From positions 180,461 to 244,460 of the forward strand of contig CM069593.1 in the NCBI GenBank assembly GCA_035771175.1: a stretch of DNA of 64,000 nt, given 5' to 3'. The notes beneath the pieces are model-generated. The model was given only the letters and a program-made list of their open reading frames with translations, had not been told where the DNA came from and made no database searches. The position numbers were made by a program, and so were the translations under genes. Positions 19,969 through 33,600 of this stretch are shown here, in pieces. The DNA comes from Paratinospora sagittata. Its lineage: Eukaryota > Streptophyta > Magnoliopsida > Ranunculales > Menispermaceae. Numbering within the stretch: the stretch's first letter is position 1; every line of letters starts with the position of its first letter.

Positions 19969-22900
19969 TTAATCCATTAATGCATACACCAGGGCTGTTC
20001 TGGATGGAGCATAAACGAGGAAGGAATGAGGACGGTCGTTGTACCAGCCTTCCTGCAAAGGATAGCAAACAATGGAATTAAGGATCCATCATTAAGGAAT
20101 GATCAGGGAAATTTGAGGCCTGAGTTTCCTTACTGTGCTGAAGTACTCTGCATCGGGATCTATTCTGCTGAAGCCACCAAACAGTTTGTCGTCTGAATCT
20201 AAGACCACCTGAAAAAAGACCAGTGAGAGGAGTTGGGGAATAACATTAGAATTTAGCAATCTAAAGTGTCTAATAAAAAATGGTCTTAGTGAACATTTAA
20301 TGACATGCAAAGAGAAGGTAAACTAAGGAATAAAGGCAAATTATAGCTACACTGCCTGTGCCCAGAGAAACAAATAAAAGAGATGAAGAAAGGCCATAGA
20401 AAATCTGATCGACATTTCCATTTCACAAGTAATAACGACGCAGCAATGCTAACCAACAATAGTAATTCTCTTTGAATGTTTTGGGCAGTCTTAATTAATT
20501 CCATACAAAATAGGATTGGTTGGGGAATAAACTTTGTCACTCGTATCTATGACATTTCTCAAAAAGGAAATTCTAAGTAAATATCCTACTGTTCTTCCAT
20601 GGTCCTACACAATTTCTGAAATCAAATATAAAGAAAATGATGGTATACAAACTTTATCACGAGTAGAATGCAGCATCCATTGGTAAAAATTGAATTGCGA
20701 AAGAAAGAAAAGGCAATAGATGAGCGTTATACCTTGTATTTTCCTGGCTTTAAGCAACCTACTCGATAGTCTGAATAACTATTATTCCAATGAAAATTAA
20801 AAACAAAGACCAAATCTCCACGTTCAAAGACTATAATCCTGTCTCCTTCATCTTTTCGTGAAATATACTGATGCTCTGAAGTCATGAACTGCAATAAAAA
20901 AGTTGGAATACATCTTTCATACTAAACACCCATATCAGATGAAGCACAGCACATAAAAACAACAAACATGAAAAAGCAGTTTTGTATAGCACAGGTCTTT
21001 GGTGAAAGATGCAAAAAGTAGCAACCGTTCCCACAATGCACATCTTCTTTTGACACCTAAACCATTCTAAATGTTATCATATTAAGAAACCATATAGAAA
21101 ATTGGACACTTAACAGAAAACTAAAAAGAAGAAACCATATTGAAAAAACTCCTCCATAAAATGCAAAGAAAAATATTGGCAGCTCTCCTCAGCCTCCTAT
21201 GCTCCTAAGAATACCCTTCAGGCTTCTTTAGGCAATACGCATGAGGCACGCAAGGTTTTTTTAGTGAAATAATTACAAGCTACACTAGGAAAAATTGCTC
21301 TTCTTCCAAGTGAAAGCTTTCCTTCACAGCCCTTACACCATGGAATACAATGTATTTGACTGATAGTGGACAACCACGATTAAACCTCACAACATACATC
21401 CCACGCACTTTCCGACCCCACTCTGAGGCATGTGGGTCATGCATCTGAATTGAGTACAAAACTCCATTTTCACCAATTGATCCATAGATTAAATCTCACA
21501 TTACAACTGAGACTGAAAAGTTTAGCCTTTCTTTTCCTATTTTTTTTCTGGTATCACCACTCAATGACACAACATTGAGTTTTGGAACAGAGGATGGTAA
21601 TTTCTTTGACTCACTTGTAGTATTGATGCTATTACAGCCTTAAGCATTGATATCAGAAGCACACTTCAATGGTAGAGCAAACAAAAACCTTCATAATTAA
21701 TGAAGAGACTAATCCAGAAATAATTGTATCTCCACCTAATGAATAATCACATTCACAATTAATGCTGTATGTTATACTACAACTTCCTTAGAAGCAAAAG
21801 CAATTATGACATACGCAAGTCAACTCCACACATAAAGTAATGATAACAAAGAGACTAATCCATGAGCAAAAGCACATATGGATTAGTCTCTTCATAAGTA
21901 ATGAAGAGAACTAATCCATGACTAATTACTAAAAGATAATAAGAACCAGTAAAAGAAACTGCAATCCAGAACAACAATATTTTATCAATTAAATTATAAG
22001 GTCCGACGTTTTAAGTCCTAAAAAATGTGCACAATTTATAGGCAAAAGAACGAAGTAAATTTTTGTTGCAAATCTTATTTACCATATAAGGATATTATTT
22101 TTTCACTGAATTTGGGAAAATACATAAATATCATAGAATAACCAAAAATATGTGGAATAGAGCTAAAGAGAGTGATATTTGCTCAAATATACATACACCA
22201 TATTTCTCCTCCAGATGCTGCATAGCCTGATCAAACTCCTGCATTCTTCGGTATCTTAGATAATCTGCATCACCCTATGTAATCATAAACAATAGTTCAA
22301 TTACATATAATGACCTAAAAATCATTCAATAAAAGTTGCTTTTCTGAAACCAATAAAACATTCTTTGACTAAAATTAGGGGTGAAATTGGGTCGGGTTTT
22401 GGCCCAAAACCCACCCGACCTCTACTTTTAGAGGGGCCCAACCTGACCGGCCAAAAGTCGGGTCTGGTTCGGCCCTTTTTTATTATTAAAAAAATAAAAA
22501 TAAAAATATTAAATTTACAAAAAATCAAAACTTATCAAATACAAATAAAACATATTAAAAAATAACACAAATTTTTTAATTGTTTTCCAGAAGCTTCTTT
22601 GCAAAGCAAAGGCCCCCAAGGTCTCTATGCAAAGGCCCCCCCTTGCTGGCCGGCGGCTATCTAAGTGCAACTTTTGAATCTATTTCCTATCTTTTCTCTA
22701 ACTCATTATGTGATTTATACTTTGCTTGATCTTGTTAAGAATATTCATGCCTTGTCTCTTCGGGCTAGATATTAAATATTGAGACCAGCTTCATGAAAAA
22801 ATTTAAAAACATGCCCAATTTCACCCATAACGTTCCGGTACTGCACTATTAATCAAGCTATTTGCCTTTTACTTTAGTTCATTCATGTCTCTTTATTTTT

Positions 22901-24572
22901 AAGATTGTAGAGTACTATTATCTTTCCTATACTTTTTAAGATTGTAAGAAATAGTATAAATTCTACCCACAAATATTACACGTTCTTTATATTTATATAT
23001 ATGCATATATACACAAATATTATAAATTCTTTATATTTATATATATGTGCATATATGTGTATATTGCCATTTCGGAGCTTCTAATTAAGAAATCCTTAAC
23101 CCACATCTTTTGCTTGTGGGGGAAAAGTTGACTCTTCATTGAACTAAGTTGATGGTGAAAAGGAAGGATTTATAGAGGGAGAATAGTTTCTTTCCTTCTT
23201 TTTTTTCAATGTGGGACTAAAAGTCTAAAAGAAAAGACTTCTTTCTCCAAAACCTAGAACTAGCTCTTAAAATGCTCACAAGATCAACCCAAATTCATGG
23301 GAAGCCATTATATAAGTAGAACAATTCACTTACAAATTAACTGAATTAAAACTTAAAACTAATATTTTTTTCTAAACCAAGTAATCCACAAAAGAAATAA
23401 GGAGCAATAATCATGAAGTAATTTGAAGAAATTAACCCATAAATGAGAAACAATAATTATATCATAATTACAAGATGGGTGATATTCGTAACTTTTCTAA
23501 GAAAGTGTATTTATCTAATTTTGTAGTTTAAAACATCGAATATTAATTACTTTGTTAATAATGTATTTAATTATACAGGAAGAATATTTGGCTTACCACT
23601 TATATTTTCATCCCCAATAATATCTTTATAATTATATCATACTAGCATATATTTATGTGTGTGTGTATGTGTGTATGAGGGAATTTTTAAGGATTCAAGT
23701 TTAAATATGAACATATACCCTATAATTGGTGATGAAAACTTATTACTCATAAATCCTTTTATTTTTCATATCTTAATTATTATAACATTGGAAATTATCA
23801 ATTTGAAGTTATTATCTTTATTATTGTTAGATCATACTAGAATGTATTTTTCATTTTTCCCGTGGGGGTGGGTTGTGACACCTATATAAGCTCTACCCAC
23901 AAATATTCTATGTTACCCGGACTCTTTACTTTAGCCTGACGTACTTGAGTCCGACACTTCATGATACAACATGGGTATGGGATATGTGTTCGACACTTTA
24001 GGTTTTAGAATATTACTATGTAGGTTTTCCAATGGAAAGAAAAGAAAGCATGAAAGAAGATAATGACTAATAGATAAAATTCACTTAAGTGGGAGAGAAA
24101 AATGGACAATAAATGAGTGAAAAGAAGAAAAAAAAGAAAGAAAACATATAATATAGCTGAGTCCCCGTGTCCCAGAATTTGAAAAAAACAAGTCGGACCT
24201 CTAGATATGTACCCGTATTCGACAATCATACCCGAGTCCAGGTAACATAGCAAATATTATAAGTTCTTTATATTTATATATGCATATATGTATATATTGT
24301 ACTCATAGGTGATATGCATATGTGTATGCATATATGCTCTCTAATTCAAATAAGAATGAGAATACTATGGTCCTTGAAAAACGGAAACCCACAAATAGTA
24401 TAAGTTCTTTATATTTATATATATGATGTAACAATAATTAATAACTTCAAATTTATAATTTCTAATGTTATAATAATTAAGATATAAAAAATAAAACGAT
24501 TTATGAATAGTAAGTTCCCATCACCAATTATAGGGTATATGTTCATATTTAAACTTGAATCCTTAAAAATTC

Positions 24573-24620
<48 letters not shown>

Positions 24621-27600
24621 GCTAGTATGATATAATTATAAAGATATTATTGGAGATGAAAATATAAGTAGTAAACCAAATATTCATCCTATATAATTAA
24701 ATAAATTATTAACAAAGTAATTAATATTCAATGTTTTAAACTACAAAATTATATAAATACATTTTCTTAGAAAAATTACGAATATCACCCATCTTGTAAT
24801 TATGATATAATTATTGCTTCTCATTTATGGGTTAATTTCTTCAAATTACTTCATGATTATTTCTCCTTCTTTCTTTTGTGGGTTACTTGGTTTAGAAAAA
24901 GATTAGTTTTAAGTTTTAATTTAGTTAATTTGCAAGCGGATTGTTCTACTTATATAATGGCTTCCCATGAATTTGGGTTGATCTTGTAAGCATTTTAAGA
25001 GCTACTTCTAGGTTTGGAGAAAGAAGTTTGTTTCTTTTAGACTTTTAGTCCCACATTGAAAAAAAAGAAGGAAAGAAACTATTCTCCCTCTATAAATCCA
25101 TCCTTTTCACCCTCAACTTAGATCAATGAAGAGTCAACTTCTTAACTAAAAGCTCTTAAATGACAGAAATCTTTTAAATTTTTTTTTGTAAAATATATGT
25201 AATATGTAAATATACATACATGGGAAGCCGGGTCCTATATATATATAGGAGTCGGATTGCGTCGGGTCAACCAGATTGGGTTTTGATGAAACACAAGACC
25301 CGACCTGACTAGGTTAGGTCTTTCAAAAATTGACCCGACCTACCCGACCTCTAAGGTATACCCGACCCACCCCAAATCGAAATGGTCAGGTTTGGTCGGG
25401 TCGGATTGCTTTCACCCCTAACTAAAATAAAGTCCCTATTATTTCAGTTAACATTTTTTTCAGGGGGGAAAACTAGTGCGGTATGCATACGAGTTATTTC
25501 TGCTGGAAGACGACATACTTTTGGTATGCATACGAGTTATTTCTGCTGGAAGACGACATACTTTTCAGGATTAGCAATTAATTAACTGAAACTTGTTGTT
25601 TCTCAGGTCTTGGTCTTGCCATTTGTTCTTGTATTTGAGAGTCTTGATCATTATCTCATCTTCCTTCCCTACAAGAAGTAACAGATGTACCCCACCAGCA
25701 AGCCAATGTTCACAAATTTCTCCAAAGACATGCTTGGCAAAAGTTGGATTCCTATTTTAAGTTTTAGATGGTTGTCCAGGATTGAGATTCACTCAAAAAA
25801 CAGACAATGCTCATGGACATTAAATTATTCTCTTATATAAAGCACTGTCATAGTTTTAAGGTTTATAGCTTGGATTCAAATTTTTAAATATGTTCGATTT
25901 CTTCCTATTATAAATTTTTAGATATCATAAAAATTAATCATATCAGTTTTCAAAATTTCATGCATTCATCCTCCATGGAAAGTCATCCAGACTTGATCTC
26001 TCATTACAAGCTATTATTGCTAGAATTTTTGAAATTCAGAATATATATATATTTTATTATTTTTTACACATGACCTTTTCCTTTATTCTCATTGGCCACC
26101 TTTCCCCATGCTTCACCCTATTTGTAGCTTCATATTTACTTTTGATTTGACACCAAAACGGTAACCATAGCATGATGCACCATCTTTCCACATCACCTTT
26201 AACCATCATATCAAAGTCTAACTGACTTCTCCATTTTATCACACTTTTACCCCTTAACATTCTCCATTTTCTATTTTATCCCTTGTTCTTATATATAAAC
26301 CCCTAAAAATGCACCGAATTACATCACACTCTTTAATCCCTTGAGAGCATTCTCTATCTCCTTTTCTATTTATTTTTATCTTCTTCTTTATCTCATCTTC
26401 ACTTCCATGGCCCCAAATTCCATGGAATGCTAAGCCATTTGCTAGGGCCAAGAGGAAGCATTCTCCTTTCCCTCTTTCTTAAGATCTTTTGGGAAGCATT
26501 TCTATTTACATTGTGCTTTAGTATAAAAGTTGTGTCCTACACTTTTATGAACTTTTTTTAACTTGGTAAGATTTTCTTCAACATGTCATATTATGCATTT
26601 CACACGCTCAGCATTTGCACAAACATCTATAATATTTTAATTCTAGTATTAAGCTTTTATTTATAAAATGCATCTTGTGGGACATTATTTATTTAATCTA
26701 AAGTCTTTATCTTTTGAATAAGAAAACTTTTTGCTTGTTCTCAACTCAACTCGATTACGCCTTTTCCCAACTACATGGGATCGAGTACATGAATCAACTT
26801 CCTCCACTCACAATTAATGTTTTGCACCAAGGCTACCATAAAAGAGAGAGAGAGGAAAGCTTGGAAAACTTCCAATGTGCTGGCCTTTTCATCTTATTGA
26901 TTGTTCTTATACAACTTTTCTCATATAAGTTCTTATATCACTTTTCTTATATTATTGCATAATCTCTTAAACTCGTCAGCCACACGTCCACTAATTTAGC
27001 CTTTGAATAAGAGAACTTTTTGCCTATTCTCAACTCAACTTAACTAAACCTTTTTCCCAACTACATGGATTAGCTACATGAATTTGCACCAACGTATACT
27101 TATAAATTTTGGGCAGCCATACTCTGTGGCCAAAACGTTGGGCAATTTAGAAAAAAACACGTGAATAAATAAGTGTAACAAAAATGCGTATAAGTATATT
27201 AGATATATAGGTGGTAAAACATTAAAAGATAAAAATTAGAAATGCACACATCTGAAATATGGTATGAGTAGTCCCAACTGGAGATAAAATGAGAGAAAAC
27301 CAATTAAGATGGTCTGGACACAAACAACAAAATCTTTTGGATATGTGCCAATTAGCAAGAGTGACCTATTAACAATCTACAATAATGATATAGATAGAGA
27401 AAGACTTAAAATAACATGGACAAATAATCAAGAAAGATATCACTACTTGTATTTTAAGTGTCAACTTAGCTCCTGATTGAGCGGAGTGGTGGAAGAGGAT
27501 TTATGTAGCCAATCTCATGTAGTTGGGAAAATGTTTAGTTAAGTTGGGTTTAGTATAATTTCCAAAGTTTTTTTAAGTATGTTGGGTCAATTCTTTTTAG

Positions 27601-30600
27601 GGTGCACCTCCACCAACTATATTACAGTCTAAACATACGATATATCCTCTATTATAACTTTTATCTATACTAATATTGTGCCAAAAATTGGAGCACTCAC
27701 AGTGTAATCAATTTTGTGAAAAGCTTTATAGTTCTTTTTAATATAAAATATAATTTTAGTGATGTATAGGAGTATAGTAATTTAACTATTTTTCCCCCAC
27801 TATTTCTACATCTCTCTTTTACTTTTTTCAACTCTGCCCTCTCTAATTATAACACTCTACCCTTCTTTACCCCTATTTTTATTTTAAACAAATAACACAG
27901 TTTTACCCTTCTAATTTCATCAAAAGTCATAATATTTTTCAATTAAAATAAGAAAAAGAAAATAACATAAAACTAAAGTTTTTATTAGTAAATAGTAGAA
28001 ATCATATGCAATCATGTGCATGGCACTAGTTAGTATTTATCTCTTTTCCAAGTAACAATAGAACGATATTTTATAGTTTTATCAACAATTATTCCTACAT
28101 CCTTTTCTTCTTATGTTTCCTAAAATAATACAATTTGCATCTTCCGCCCTTTGTTATCCTTGAGTTTTCAATTACCCATTTTGGTTTCTAGCAAACATAT
28201 TATATTTGTTTTTCTCTTTAAAATAGTATATAATGTTAGTGTTCATGTGTTCCAAGTCACTACTCAAGTCTATTAGCATGAACAAGCTACTTTCGCTGCA
28301 CTCTTCCAAAGTAGTATCAGGACTCTTACTCCATCACCACACTGAGGAGCCAATATGCCACTCCTTATCCATTTTTTGGAAAGCCTAGAGGCAAGTGCAA
28401 TGCATCACTTATTGAGGGGATGTCCTTTTATCAAGGATGACCTAATCATTTGTGTAATTCAACTAAGTGGATGACAGAAAGATTGAAAAAAAATGATATA
28501 AGTAAAAATTCAGCTGCATGTTTTCCGTTATAGTTAGTTGTTTAAATAAAAACCATAATATAGATATTCCTTTAAACTTACTAGATCAAATCTACGCCTG
28601 CATTTATCATAACTGCAATTATTTCCAGGGATTACTACTCCAGTGGAAAGATGTTGATCACCTCTGGGAAAATCTATCCACTCTGAAGACACAAAAACAA
28701 AGAATAAAATCTTCCATAATCAGGTATTTTTCAAATCCAAAAAGCAATCCAATCTTAACATTATTCAAAACCATCCAAATATCAATAGTCAGCAGACATC
28801 CAATTTATGGCTATGATATAGTTGAAAGTGCAAAATTAGAAATCTTGTTAAACAACTATCCATAATTACCAGGATGTCCAAACTCATTGCCCATGAAATT
28901 AAGATATCCTTCTCCACCTAGACCCATTGTGATTAGTCTGATCATTTTGTGCAGTGCTATCCCACGATCTATCACTGGAGTTGATGGTCTATCCAAAGCC
29001 ATAAAATCATACATATCCTGAAAAACAAAGTGAAAATAAACTAACAAAAAAGCACCTAAAACAGGAAAAGGAGAAAAGGGTGGATGGCATGCAACACATT
29101 AGCTAGACAAGAATCTGAAATAGTTGTCTTTGTGTACATGTCTGTTGACACTTAAAGAATCGATGGTCTCTTTAATTGTCCAACATAGTAGATGTATATG
29201 CATCTTGAATTGCCATGCCTTGCCGTAACATGTTAACTGAACATTACCATTCAATTGGACAGTTGTTGCGATTTACTAAATTTTTATTATCCTTTTTCAT
29301 CAAAAAGAGTTTCAGTGTAGTTACAAAGTCTATTTTCTGATAATTGAAAGACCAGATGATGAAGGCAAATGCAAGTGAGAAAAGATAAAATGAGTAGTTA
29401 GGAACTAAAGAATAACATGAATCAAAGATGTATTTCATGAGAAAAGAGCATGAAAAATCTCTGATAAAACAAACTGAATAATTGGGAAATATCAACAAAT
29501 CAAGAGAAAATTTAAAAGCAAAAGAAATCTACCATTATATGTTTGTGTGTGTTTACGTATACACACACACACACACACACGTGCATAGTTATCTCATTAC
29601 AGAGGATTTCAATGCCATTTTATTCTATTAAATACCCCACTAAGCTAAACTAAAATTTGACAATTGCCCCTCGTCACTAGAAACTAAATAATAACCATGT
29701 TCCACATAAGAACAACTTTTTAGATGCCCATGGTACATATGCATTATATTGTTTTATAACTTTTATTTTTCCTTATCAATTCTTTATGCTGGAAAGAGTA
29801 CCTTTAATTCTAATATTTTACAAGTGAAACCCTAGCATTATGTTGTAGTAGTGTTGAATTTTACATTCTATGATAAACATGATTGCCATTGGTTAACTGT
29901 AGTAAATCATCCTGCTAAGTGCTAAGAACAGACAGTATTAGATAAGACGAACAGCAGCATTTTTTTTTTTTCAAATATCATTAATGCAAACTTATAAAGC
30001 AAAAACACCAAGCAAGACCTCTAAATGATTAACTAGTAAAAATATGAGAATTTTCACTAATAAGGCTATTACTAAGGTAAAATGCTGGTCATGATATCTA
30101 AATTTGTCGATTCAGGATTGACTTATATAATAGGTCTCATTTGGTTTGTGATTTAAATACAATTTTTCGTATTTGAAAACAAGTTACCAAAAAAAAAGAA
30201 AAAAACATAGTGAAAATAAGGAATAGGCGTTTGGTTTGTCAAACATAAAAATGTTGTTTTTTCAAAAAAAAAAAAAAAAATCTAAGAAAATGGGTTTTTT
30301 TCCTAAAATGATAAGAGTTGTTTTCCAAACATTCCTTTTTGGAATGTTGCCTAAGTTTTGAATCATGAAACAAATGTAATTGTAGCTTTACAAAGTTTTG
30401 CACTTTACATATCTTCTAACATTGTACCTTTTATCTATTCAGGCTTGGATATTCAGATGTTAACTACAATTATGACAAAGAAGATAAAATGGAGTGGGAG
30501 AAAAAGAAAAAAATGGGAGAAAATCAGAAAAGGAATGAAGATGTTCCCTTCATTTTCTTGGTTTGGCCAAAAGCGTACCTAAAAATCATATGCATTGAGA

Positions 30601-33600
30601 GAATACTTATAAGCACAAGGCTATAGAAGTGACTTATAACAAACCTTATCCATCAACCAGAATGCAATAGTTTTGTCACCGACGAGTGCTTGGTCATGAC
30701 TTTCAGCATAGGAAACACACTTTTCCAACCACCTTCTATTTGTAAGTGTGCGAATAATATCACCCATTTTCCAATCTTCATCCCTTTTCCTGCACAAATA
30801 TTACACAAGGCCATAGCTGAAATGTAGGAGAGTAGTTAAAAGGCAAATGAACCAATCATGCCTGTTAACATCAAAGAGAGAGAGGAAGCAACAGCCAAGA
30901 ACTTTAATAGGAACTTACTGAAGAATTTCAATCCATTTATCAGCAATGGCCATATGTAGCCGATAATCAAACCCTACACCTCCGTCTTCAACAGGTATAC
31001 AGAATGCTGGCATTCCACTGACCTATACAAACAAAGCACATCAAACTAGATTATGGGAAGTCTTGAGAAAAAAGAATTCCAACAAGCATGAGATTGATGA
31101 CATAACTTTCCATTGATACAAAAACCCAGTCTCAATTTTGATAATCCAACCTTAATTACTTCCTGCTGTACTAATTGAAAAGAAAATTGCTAAGGAAATT
31201 GAAATCACCACACCATTTGCTGCAAATTTGATGTGTCAAGGCTCAACATCAGATTTGTAACTTTCTTAGAAAGTGTGTTGTATTGGTAAATTAATGTTAA
31301 AATCTGATGTGGCAGTGATTTGTAGCAATTGGTGTGTGGATTTCAATCCCTCTAGCATTGCTCAATTGAAAAATCATGGGATTCATATGTTAAGACTACC
31401 TGAAATGGTTCATAGTTATGATCTAAGAGTCATACTCACATCCTCGCCTACTGTAACAGCCTCAGGAAATAGCCCGTGAATCAGATCATTTACCAACATC
31501 AAATAAACAACTGCTTCAACATCAGTTGCAAACCCAAAATATTCATTATAATTTCCTGTAAATGCTACCTGAAGGAGAAAAAAAAAGCATGAAATTTAAA
31601 TATAGGTGATATTTAGCAACGATAACAATATTTCTTAAGGTTTCTGATCAGAGCAAGCAACAATTGGGAAAATATGGATGACAAGTTATATGCATATTGC
31701 AATGGGGTTCTGTATTACTGTATTAAAAATCTATTAGAGATTTAGATATACTTATAAGGGTGGAGAATCACAGACGTGGAATTTCCACATAGTTACATAG
31801 TTTTTTATTCTCACGTCAGAAAGCAAGGTTTCTGAAATTAGCAGAAACTAAGTTCTCACCTCAATGCGAGTTGCATACAACAAAGTGATGGAAGAAACAA
31901 AGATAAAAAAAATCAAAAGGGAATAAAAGCCATAAAATAAGACCAAGTCAGGCTAAGTTGTTTTTTCTATGCATGTTCTTTTAACACTTTTGTTTTGGCA
32001 GTAGATATGAACTTAATTCACTCCAGCTATGGCAATTCTGTTTTGTGGCATCACAATAAGCTCACCATTCTCCCTTTTCATAAATTTATGATGAACATGT
32101 AGACACAAAAAAAACTGTCATTGATGTCCAGAAGATGGTAAGCCTCCGCATAAATTGACTACATATATGTACACTATTACAATTGAAGTTACTTGGAATT
32201 CATGGTGAAGCAATTTCTATGAACTTTTTGAATTTATTGTTAATTCAGATATCTTAATAAAGCATAAAGGTTTGATTATGGGTATAACTGGCATTGAAGA
32301 AACTTGACAACAACTCCACTATTAAGATAATTGGCATTAGTTGATGAAAGATACAGGTAATATTAGCATTTAAACATATTAAAAATGAAAACTAAGTCCA
32401 CTTCTTATATCTTAAAATCTTTAGAAATAATGATAATAATAGTAATACGAGAAATATCAAATCATAGTATCTTACATAAAATTAAGATTTTAATTGAAAA
32501 AATTATCTTTTGTTAACACATGCAGTGCAGTGCACAACAACTACTGTGTGCGTATATACATTCATACATCTCTGAGCTGGAGAGAGGCATGAGCCCGTAT
32601 ACCAAATGTTGCAACTCTTTCGCTGCAGCATGATAATAGTAACAATTTCCATGAACTAAGGCAAAGATGGTAAACAATAGAAAATACTGCTAATAATTCT
32701 TAACACTGTCATCAATGATTAAAAGCTTCTTTCAAAATGAGTAACTCGAGCTCGATTTGACTGCCAATTAAAAAGAACCATAAGGGTGAATCGACTGATA
32801 GACATCTAAAATACCTGCAATCCATGATGAGTGTACATCATTGAAGTCACACCATCAAATCTGAACCCATCAAACTTGAATTCATCAAGCCACCATCGTG
32901 CATTTGAAAGAAGAAATCTCAATACCTAAAATGAAGGTTTAAACATATAATCTAAGAAAGAGCCATTCACACAAAATGTAATGAACTGAAACTTCATAAC
33001 TAGAAAAGATGTCATACTTCCCAACTTCCATAGTTAAAAAGACGAGAATCCCACATCCAGTGATAACCTCTTGCACCCGAGTGGAAATATTGACTATCAG
33101 TTCCATCAAACATATTTAGTCCATCCAACACATTGTTTGATGCATGGCTGACAACAATAAAAAGTTGCAGTAAGAAACTTAGAACAGAAGATATCCTGAA
33201 CAATACAAACAAAAAGAAAAAGCAACATACAATCAGATCCATAGAGACAAAATCTCCTGGTGCTTCAAGCAACAGTTATTCAAGTATGAAACAAAATCCT
33301 TTATCAAATGACGAAGATGTGACAAATAAGAAAACCTTATTAAACAGGAAAAAGAATTACTTTTCTTTATTTCAACTGATGTTTCACTCAGGATAATAAT
33401 ACCTCTAGTACTTCTATCACCCAAGCACTCTATGATGATATTTAAGATTCTTCCAGCTGTGTTCTAAGTTTCTACGAAGCTCTTTGTGTGGACATATTTC
33501 TTGTTACTTACTCTGCTCAAACAGTTTTGGAACTTGAAATAGATGAGGAATTTGACTTGTTTTCCATCTAATTCTTAATCAATCCTAGTACTTCTATCAC

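Larger units (their letters stand above)
23124..25145. repeat. Long inverted repeat, arms about 0.7 kb
   Basis: The left arm (about 23124-23835) and right arm (about 24422-25145) are inverse copies with scattered mismatches. Example: tgactcttcattg, ttatagagggagaatag and aatgtgggactaaaag on the left reappear inverted on the right. The spacer is about 590 bp and includes a nested MITE. An RNA across it would fold into a long hairpin. Confidence 0.85.
22368..25428. mobile_element. hAT-like element with 8-bp TSD in SBE2 intron 18
   Basis: The element spans 22376-25420. Its ends are TAGGGGTGAAA and the inverse TTTCACCCCTA, followed inward by GGTCGGGT-rich sub-terminal repeats (22390-22480 and 25230-25410). 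It is flanked by the exact 8-bp direct repeat ACTAAAAT (22368-22375 and 25421-25428), which fits the hAT superfamily. No transposase reading frame is visible, so it is non-autonomous. The interior is dominated by a long inverted repeat. Confidence 0.85.

Noticed and set aside
20888..22199. Apparent frameshift between SBE2 exons 19 and 20
   Set aside because: It vanishes when the second of two adjacent GT donors (exon end 22197) is used.
28682..28870. Apparent loss of the SBE2 segment after FMGNEFGHP
   Set aside because: At first the EWIDFPRG exon seemed missing, but it is present at 28682-28582 with correct phase, so the gene is intact.
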